Positions 59,005-64,000 of a DNA stretch of 64,000 nucleotides are shown piece after piece. Origin of the DNA: Marinibaculum sp040216765 (GTDB lineage Bacteria > Pseudomonadota > Alphaproteobacteria > Ferrovibrionales > Ferrovibrionaceae); assembly GCA_040216765.1 (NCBI GenBank), contig JAVJON010000019.1, positions 235,912-299,911 of the forward strand, read 5' to 3'. Each line of letters starts with the position of its first letter. The stretch's first letter is position 1. A model generated the notes under the pieces. It was not told the DNA's origin and did no database searches. It saw only the letters and a program-made list of their open reading frames with translations. The translations under genes were made by a program, and so were the position numbers.

Positions 59005-60189
59005 TCAGACGCGCGCGGTGAGGTCGTAGGTCGCCACGCCTTCGTCCTGGGGCAGGGGCTTCAGCCAGCCCTTGCTGCGCAGGCCGTAGCCGGTGTCGTA
59101 GCGCCCGCGCCGCCAGCGCGACAGCATCGTCGCGCGCGAGAACTCGTAGTCCTTGGAGGCCTGCTCGCCCGGCCGCGGGCGGTAGATCAGCTGTGCGATA
59201 TGCATCTGCGCGGCACAGCTCTCCTCCCACAGGGCCTGCATCTCCGGGCTCTGCAGCTTCTCTTCCGGCAGCATCTGCAGCGCGACATGCAGCTTGCGCC
59301 GCAGGTCCTGCATCCGGCGCACCCGGTCGGTGTTCGCCCGGGTACGGCTGGAATACTGGATATCCTTCTGCCGCGCCTCGACCTCCGGCAGGGTGCGCGG
59401 CACCAGCCCGCGGGCGGAGAACAGGTCGATCTGGAAGCAGAGGGTGGAGATCCGCGGCTCCTCGTCCAGCACGAACTGCAGCGGGTTGTTGGAGACCAGC
59501 CCCCCGTCCCACCAGAATTCCTGGCCGATCTTCACCGCCGGGAAGCCCGGCGGCAGGGCGCCGGAGGCCATGATATGCTCGACCTCGATGCGCATCTGCG
59601 AATTGTCGAAGAACACCTGGTTGCCGGTCTGCACGTTCACCGCGCCGACGCTGAGCCGCACCGGGCCGTCGTTCAGCAGGTCGAAATCGACGAACTCCAG
59701 CAGGGTCTCCCGCAGCTGCGAGGTGTCGTAGTAGCTGGTTGCCGCCGCGGTGCCGACGGGCTGGAAGAAGGGTGCGGGAAAGCGCGGCGTGAAGAACCCG
59801 GCGACCCCCTTCAATGCGGTGAACTGCGCCGACCAGGCGTTGATCAGATGTGCCGTGGCATCGGAATTGATCGCATCCAGGAAGGGATGCACCGCCGTCA
59901 TCCGCTCCCAGAACGCCCGCAGGCGCGGGACCCGGTCCTCCGGCCTGTTGCCGACAATGATCGCCGTGTTGATCGCGCCGATGGAGATGCCGGCCACCCA
60001 GTCGGGCAGGTAGCCTTCGGTCTGCAGCGCCTCATAGGCGCCGGCCTGGTAGGAGCCCAGCGCGCCGCCGCCCTGCAGCACCAGCGCGACCCGCTGGCAC
60101 GGCCCCCGGAGCGCATTGGCGGTCTGGCTGACGAACTCCGCCGGCAGGTCGCCGGACCTGTTGGGCTTGCGTGAATCCGGTGCGTTCAT
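59005..60189 (-). CDS. Patatin-like phospholipase / acyl hydrolase
   Basis: 394 aa. Patatin core with oxyanion loop LVLQGGGALGSYQAGAYEAL (~37-56), nucleophile elbow WVAGISIGAINTAI (GxSxG) and catalytic dyad Asp in EFWWDGGLVSNNP (DGG). The C-terminal ~130 residues (DIQYSSRTRANTDRVRRMQD and later) resemble DUF3734. Such patatins are often next to bdhA, as in the Legionella bdhA-patD operon; a link to PHB or lipid breakdown is plausible. No signal peptide. First gene of the patatin-adc-bdhA unit, with a candidate promoter just upstream. Confidence 0.9.
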   Translation of the reverse strand: MNAPDSRKPNRSGDLPAEFVSQTANALRGPCQRVALVLQGGGALGSYQAGAYEALQTEGYLPDWVAGISIGAINTAIIVGNRPEDRVPRLRAFWERMTAVHPFLDAINSDATAHLINAWSAQFTALKGVAGFFTPRFPAPFFQPVGTAAATSYYDTSQLRETLLEFVDFDLLNDGPVRLSVGAVNVQTGNQVFFDNSQMRIEVEHIMASGALPPGFPAVKIGQEFWWDGGLVSNNPLQFVLDEEPRISTLCFQIDLFSARGLVPRTLPEVEARQKDIQYSSRTRANTDRVRRMQDLRRKLHVALQMLPEEKLQSPEMQALWEESCAAQMHIAQLIYRPRPGEQASKDYEFSRATMLSRWRRGRYDTGYGLRSKGWLKPLPQDEGVATYDLTARV

Positions 60190-60242
60190 GGTGCTGGCAT
60201 TCCCCGCTCACAGGCATCGCCGACCGGGCCATTGCCCGGCTA

Positions 60243-60282
60243 TTGTGCGGTGCAATATGCGGAAGCGGGCGGGCGAAGGCAA
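60243..60282 (-). promoter_or_regulatory. Promoter with overlapping dyad upstream of the patatin-adc-bdhA operon
   Basis: Minus strand: TTGCCT (60282-60277), 17-nt spacer, CATATT (60259-60254). The quasi-palindrome TTGTGCGGTGCAA (60243-60255, plus-strand reading) overlaps the -10 and expected start site, where a repressor would block initiation. Its TTGY...GCAA character recalls PhaR-type sites of PHB genes, but that link is speculative. Confidence 0.4.
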
Positions 60283-60366
60283 TGTGCCGGGGCAAAGCCG
60301 ACATGCGACGACACCGGCTGCCCGATTCCGGCCGGGATTGCGGCAGCCCCCGGCGGCAGGGGGCGG

Positions 60367-61908
60367 TCAGATGCTGCGGCCCGCCTTCTCCCAGTAGGGC
60401 TGGCGCAGCCGCTGCTTGAAGATCTTGCCGCTGTCCTCGCGCGGCAGCTCGGCGTGGAAGTCGATCGCCCGCGGCAGTTTGTAGCGGGCCATCCGGTCCT
60501 GCAGATAGGCCTTCAGCCCGCCGGCATCCAGGCGGCTGCCGGGTTGCAGGCAGATCGCGGCAGCCAGGGCCTCGCCGAACTCCTCGTCGGGGATCCCGAA
60601 CACGGCGCAATCGGCGATTTCGGGGTGGGTGAGGATCTCCGCCTCGATCTCGGCGGGATAGATGTTGACGCCGCCGGAAATCACCATGTCCCGCTTGCGG
60701 TCGCAGAGGAACAGGTAGCCCTCCTCGTTCAGGAAGCCGACATCGCCGTTGGTGACCATGCCGTCATGGTCGATCTCCGCGCGCTTGTCGTCCATGCCGT
60801 TGTAGGTGAAGTCCGACAGCCCCTCCAGCCCCGCGAAGATCTCGCCCGGCTCGCCCTGCGGCACCGGGCGGCCGTCATCGCCCAGGATCGCGAAGCCCCG
60901 GCCGGGATCGGGCCGGCCGACCGTGCCGGGATATTTCAGCCAGTCGGCGCTGGAGGCGATGGTGATCAGGCTGGCCTCCGTGGAGCCGTAATATTCGTGG
61001 ATCACCGGCCCCCACCAGTCGATCATCGCGCGCTTGACCTCCACCGGGCAGGGGGCGGCGCCGTGCACCACGAATTCCAGGCTGGACAGGTCGTACTTCC
61101 GCTTCACCTCGTCGGGCAGGCGCAGCAGGCGGACGAACATCGTCGGCACCATGTGCATGTGGCTCAGGCGGTGCCGCTCGATCAGCGCCAGCAGTTCCTC
61201 CGCATCGAATCGCGGCATCAGCACGAAGGCATCGGCGATCGGGGTGGCCGCACGGCCATAGGACACCGTGGCGCTGTGATAGAGCGGCCCGGTCATCACC
61301 GTGCGCAGGCCCGGCGTGACGCCGAAGCCGCGCGCGATCAGGTCCGCGCTGCCGGCCGCCTGGGCGGCATTGGCCGGCTTGCGGCGCACGCCCTTGGGCA
61401 CGCCCGTGGTGCCGGAGGTGTAGATCATCGAGCCACGCGACGGCGGCGGCGGGGCGGTCCAGGGCCGATGGCCGGCCAGCCAGCCATGCCAGTCCTGGCG
61501 AGCGGGGGCCGCGCCGCCATGGCCGGCGACCGGCTCCGCCGGGGCGCGATAGGCGGCACGGATCTCCGGCGGCACCGGCACCACCAGAATCTGCAGGTCG
61601 GGGAACGCGTCCAGCGGGATCTGCGGCAGCAGGTCCTCGTGCACCACCAGCGCGCGCGCGGCGCAGTCGCGCAGGACATGGCCGGCTTCCTTCCGGCCGA
61701 AATGCCAGTTCATCGGCACCGGCAGGGCGCCGATCTGGCCGGCGGCGTTGAGCACCTCCAGGGCCGGAAAATCGTTGCGCAGCATGTAGGCGATGCATGC
61801 ATCCGCGCCGATGCCCAGGTCGTGGAAGCCGCTTGCGGCGCGTGCCGCATTCTCCAGCAGCTGGGCGCGACCGATCCGGCGCTCGCCCGAAAGCAGGAAC
61901 GGCTCCAT
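60367..61908 (-). CDS. AMP-dependent acyl-CoA synthetase/ligase
   Basis: 513 aa adenylate-forming enzyme. P-loop MIYTSGTTGVPKGVRR, YYGSTEAS (A5), NGDVGFLNEEGYLFLCDRKR (A7/A8), MVISGGVNIYPAEIE and C-terminal PREDSGKIFKQRLRQ with the catalytic Lys. Activates a carboxylate through acyl-AMP to acyl-CoA; sequence resembles fatty-acid or aromatic acid CoA ligases. The initial Met MEPFLLSGERRIGRAQLL skips some upstream residues found in the family, so the N-terminus is only moderately certain. Divergent from the alpha/beta hydrolase gene with a 90-nt gap. Confidence 0.88.
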   Translation of the reverse strand: MEPFLLSGERRIGRAQLLENAARAASGFHDLGIGADACIAYMLRNDFPALEVLNAAGQIGALPVPMNWHFGRKEAGHVLRDCAARALVVHEDLLPQIPLDAFPDLQILVVPVPPEIRAAYRAPAEPVAGHGGAAPARQDWHGWLAGHRPWTAPPPPSRGSMIYTSGTTGVPKGVRRKPANAAQAAGSADLIARGFGVTPGLRTVMTGPLYHSATVSYGRAATPIADAFVLMPRFDAEELLALIERHRLSHMHMVPTMFVRLLRLPDEVKRKYDLSSLEFVVHGAAPCPVEVKRAMIDWWGPVIHEYYGSTEASLITIASSADWLKYPGTVGRPDPGRGFAILGDDGRPVPQGEPGEIFAGLEGLSDFTYNGMDDKRAEIDHDGMVTNGDVGFLNEEGYLFLCDRKRDMVISGGVNIYPAEIEAEILTHPEIADCAVFGIPDEEFGEALAAAICLQPGSRLDAGGLKAYLQDRMARYKLPRAIDFHAELPREDSGKIFKQRLRQPYWEKAGRSI

Positions 61909-61998
61909 GTTTCCTCCGGTTCATGTCTCACAGTCCGGCGCAGTCTGGCGGCGGAGCGCGCGACCCGCAATCGGGCCGCGCCGACAGGGGGAGGGCAG

Positions 61999-62808
61999 AT
62001 GACCGGGAACCCATCCAGCGTGCCGGCGGTGAAGGCGGCGGGCAGCGGCCGCGTCCTCCTGTTCCTGCACGGCATTGGCGGCAATCGCGGGGTCTTCGAC
62101 CCGCAGCTCGACCATTTCGCCGCGCGCGGCTGGCATGCGCTGGCGTGGGATGCGCCGGGCTATGGCGATACGCCGGCACCGCCGGCCGACCGCTGGGACT
62201 GGGCGTATCTCGCGGCCGCCGTCGCGGCGCTGCTGGACGACCTGGGTGCGGCGCGGGCGGTGCTGGTCGGCCATTCCCTGGGCGGCATGCTGGCGCAGGA
62301 GGTCGCGGCCCGCCACGGCGAGCGGCTGGATGCCCTGGTCCTGTCCGGCACCAGCGCGGCTTTCGGGCCGGCCGGGGGCGCCTGGCAGGCACGCTTCCTG
62401 TCCGACCGGCTGGCGCCGCTGGATGCCGGCCGCGGCATGGCGGAGCTGGCGCCGCAGCTGATGCGCGACATGGTCGCACCGGGTGCCGACCCGCAGGCGG
62501 TCGCGATCGCCAGCGCGGCGATGGCGGCGGTGCCGCCGGCGACCTATCGCCGGATGCTGGAACTGCTGACCCTGTTCGACCGGCGCGAATCGCTGGCGCG
62601 GATTGCCGTGCCGGCCCTGCTGCTGGCCGGCGCCGAGGATCGCGTGGCGCCGCCGCCGGTGATGAAGCGCATGGCGGCGGCGATTCCCGGCTGCCGCTAC
62701 CAGGTACTGGCGGGGGCCGGCCATATCGCCAACCTGGAGCGGCCGGCGGCCTTCAACGGCGCGCTCGACGCCTTCCTCGCGGAGCTGCCGGGCGCCCCCT
62801 GGGCATGA
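61999..62808 (+). CDS. Alpha/beta hydrolase (3-oxoadipate enol-lactonase-like fold)
   Basis: 269 aa. LLFLHGIGGNRGVFDPQLDH (oxyanion region), nucleophile GHSLGG in AVLVGHSLGGMLAQEVA, acid in AGAEDRVAPP, and catalytic His in GAGHIANLERP. Closest in style to PcaD/BphD-type esterases and C-C hydrolases, but the specific substrate is unknown. GGGGAGG precedes ATG 61999 (MTGNPSSVPAVKA). Divergent partner of the acyl-CoA synthetase. Confidence 0.86.
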   Translation: MTGNPSSVPAVKAAGSGRVLLFLHGIGGNRGVFDPQLDHFAARGWHALAWDAPGYGDTPAPPADRWDWAYLAAAVAALLDDLGAARAVLVGHSLGGMLAQEVAARHGERLDALVLSGTSAAFGPAGGAWQARFLSDRLAPLDAGRGMAELAPQLMRDMVAPGADPQAVAIASAAMAAVPPATYRRMLELLTLFDRRESLARIAVPALLLAGAEDRVAPPPVMKRMAAAIPGCRYQVLAGAGHIANLERPAAFNGALDAFLAELPGAPWA

Positions 62809-63050
62809 CAGTGGACAAGGCGAGGATGGATCACAGGCTCGCGATCGCGCCCCCCGCTCCCCATATCTGAGGGGATGGCGGTCTCGATCGGCAGATTCCG
62901 GCAGGTTCCGCCTGGGTCGACCCCCCGCGTAGCGTGGCTTTGTGCGGCTGGTTCCTGCGGCGTCTTGCCACCTTGCCGGGGTCGGTACACACTTTCCGGG
63001 ATGCCCGCTGTACAACAGCCGGGCGAAAGAACCGATAGGGAGATCGCGCC
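62809..63050. other. Intergenic region before the CBS gene
   Basis: 242 nt without a gene. It holds TTGCCA at 62965-62970 and TACACA at 62986-62991 with a 15-nt spacer, too short for confidence. AGGGAGAT just before 63051 is the ribosome binding region of the CBS gene. Confidence 0.4.
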
Positions 63051-63482
63051 ATGCTTGTGGAGCATATCCTTCGCGCCAAGGGCGCAGCGGTGGTGACGGC
63101 CCGGCCCGACGACACCTTGCTGCAGGTCGCCCGGGTCCTGTCGGCGGACCGGATCGGCGCGGTGCTGATCCTGGACGGACCGGACCATATCGCCGGCGTT
63201 CTGTCCGAACGCGACATCGTGCGCTGCCTGGCGCGGGACGGCACCGCGGCGCTGGAATTGAAGGCCAGCGATGCGATGACCGCCGATGTCGTGTTCTGCG
63301 CGCCGGAGGACAGCGTCGACCAGGTGATGGACGTGATGACCCAGCGGCGCTTCCGCCATCTGCCGGTGCGGCGCAACGGCAAGCTCATCGGCCTGATCTC
63401 GATCGGCGATGTGGTGAAGATCCGCATGGCCGAGCAGGCGGCCGAGGCCGAGGCGCTGAAGGCCTATATCGCCTCCGGCTGA
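63051..63482 (+). CDS. CBS-domain protein
   Basis: 143 aa made almost entirely of a CBS pair (Bateman module): first CBS ~15-68 (VTARPDDTLLQVARVLSADR, GVLSERDIVRCLA), second ~80-135 (DAMTADVVFCAPEDSVDQVM, LIGLISIGDVVKIRMAEQ). Stand-alone CBS proteins bind adenylates or related nucleotides and act as energy sensors; the partner is unknown. ATG 63051 sits behind AGGGAGAT. Single gene, followed by an inverted repeat. Confidence 0.9.
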   Translation: MLVEHILRAKGAAVVTARPDDTLLQVARVLSADRIGAVLILDGPDHIAGVLSERDIVRCLARDGTAALELKASDAMTADVVFCAPEDSVDQVMDVMTQRRFRHLPVRRNGKLIGLISIGDVVKIRMAEQAAEAEALKAYIASG

Positions 63483-63491
63483 ACGCCGCTG

Positions 63492-63510
63492 CCCCGGGGC
63501 GTCCCCGGGG
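63492..63510 (+). terminator. Possible terminator hairpin after the CBS gene
   Basis: CCCCGGGG (63492-63499) and CCCCGGGG (63503-63510) fold with a 3-nt loop; TTTTCTG follows ~15 nt downstream. Weak, because the T-tract is not adjacent. Confidence 0.35.
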
Positions 63511-63669
63511 GCCGCGAGTGGCGGTTTTCTGCGGGGCGGGCAGGCAAGTGCAGGGATTCGCGGCCGAGCCGTTGACAGGACGGGCATGATCGCCCATCTT
63601 GTTTGTTCGTGACGCGGCGCTGCAGGTTCCTGTCGGCGCCGTTTTTGCCGGCAGGCACCGATCGGAAAA

Positions 63670-63705
63670 AAAGCGTTTGACACGCCCCTCCGCCCTCGGT
63701 AAAAG
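63670..63705 (+). promoter_or_regulatory. Strong sigma70-like promoter with A-tract, probably an rRNA-operon promoter
   Basis: TTGACA (63677-63682), exactly 17 nt, TAAAAG (63700-63705), preceded by an A-rich stretch (GGAAAAAAAGCG) resembling an UP element and followed by a GC-rich discriminator. This is the best promoter match in the window. No coding start follows for the remaining ~300 nt, fitting a structural-RNA operon. Confidence 0.65.
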
Positions 63706-64000
63706 CCGGCCTCCCACGGGGCGGTGGCGCCCGGCGGTCGGATCCAACCGGCGACCGGAGCCATCGGAAAAAAGTCCCGCGGGACCTTCGACCAGGTTCG
63801 CATCCATGTGATCGCCGGTTCTTCACCGGGGATCGGACGCGCGCCGGTTCGGGGTGTTACGACCCGGTTACGGTTTATCTGTTACCGGATTTGTTATTGG
63901 ACATTGTTGGAAGTGTGGAAGGATTTTTGTGGGCGGCGGCGTGCGCTTAGGCGCGTGCTGGTGTTCATGGGAGTTCTTCTTTGAACGCTAAGTGCGAGTT
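63706..64000 (+). other. Probable rRNA operon leader (16S gene expected beyond the right edge)
   Basis: After the promoter, about 295 nt without a gene, progressively AT-richer than the rest of the window. The segment around TTGGACATTGTTGGAAGTG, GGAAGGATTTTTGTGGGCGG and the dyad-like GTTCTTCTTTGAAC near 63973-63986 resembles, from memory, leaders and boxA-like antitermination regions before 16S rRNA in Azospirillum-like bacteria. The 16S gene itself is not visible, so this is inference. Confidence 0.45.

Noticed and set aside
63724..63984. 86-aa plus-strand frame near the right edge
   Set aside because: Lies downstream of an rRNA-like promoter, lacks a ribosome binding site and has no convincing protein pattern.

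Overview
The window is very GC-rich (about 68-70 % by eye) and densely packed on both strands. Gene content and style point to an alphaproteobacterium, probably near Rhodospirillales/Azospirillales. The evidence is the aerobic benzoyl-CoA (box) genes, DUF1523 and FMN-type glutamate-synthase-like proteins, PHB/ketone-body genes, a VgrG-linked type VI secretion (T6SS) island, and, at the right edge, what looks like the promoter and leader of an rRNA operon. I could not search a database, so the taxon is an inference. No complete rRNA or tRNA gene, insertion sequence or CRISPR array was seen.

Layout. 1-3.2 kb: end of boxC, boxB and an adrenodoxin-reductase-type flavoprotein (benzoate degradation). 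3.3-5 kb: a PAS / degenerate-GGDEF / EAL protein. 5-7.3 kb: CoA-transferase plus quinone-oxidoreductase-like pair. 7.5-15.6 kb: small regulators, membrane proteins, a nitronate monooxygenase, a DjlA-like plus HAD-IB pair, a GntR regulator and dusA. 15.7-18.3 kb: a modular GH5 cellulase with two CBM2 and two Calx-beta domains. 18.7-29.5 kb: enoyl-CoA hydratase homologue, SelO, two small unknown genes, a degenerate c-di-GMP-type protein, MBL hydrolase, DUF3291, amidase, SDR, an exported unknown and an FMN glutamate-synthase homologue.

29.6-41.7 kb is the accessory highlight: an orphan T6SS module. vgrG overlaps a TPR-glycosyltransferase gene on the plus strand. Facing it on the minus strand is a seven-gene run in this transcription order: a 138-aa unknown, a 703-aa Ala/Lys/Glu-rich helical protein, a 140-aa unknown, a DUF2169-pentapeptide protein, a DUF4150 PAAR-like protein, a pentapeptide protein and a DUF3540 protein. 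The first three appear to share a small hydrophobic module and are candidates for a previously undescribed T6SS cargo or accessory set. No core tss genes lie in the window.

41.9-64 kb returns to metabolism: MAPEG and glyoxalase-like proteins, an enoyl-CoA hydratase/isomerase, two tandem paralogues of a dienelactone hydrolase-SnoaL fusion, a complete peptide/nickel-type ABC operon, fumC-cupin-mqo (TCA cycle), a ThrE-like exporter, a SleB-like hydrolase, a patatin-adc-bdhA operon, an acyl-CoA synthetase divergent from an alpha/beta hydrolase, and a CBS-domain protein. The last 330 bases carry a strong sigma70-like promoter with an A-tract upstream and a long untranslated stretch resembling a 16S rRNA leader.
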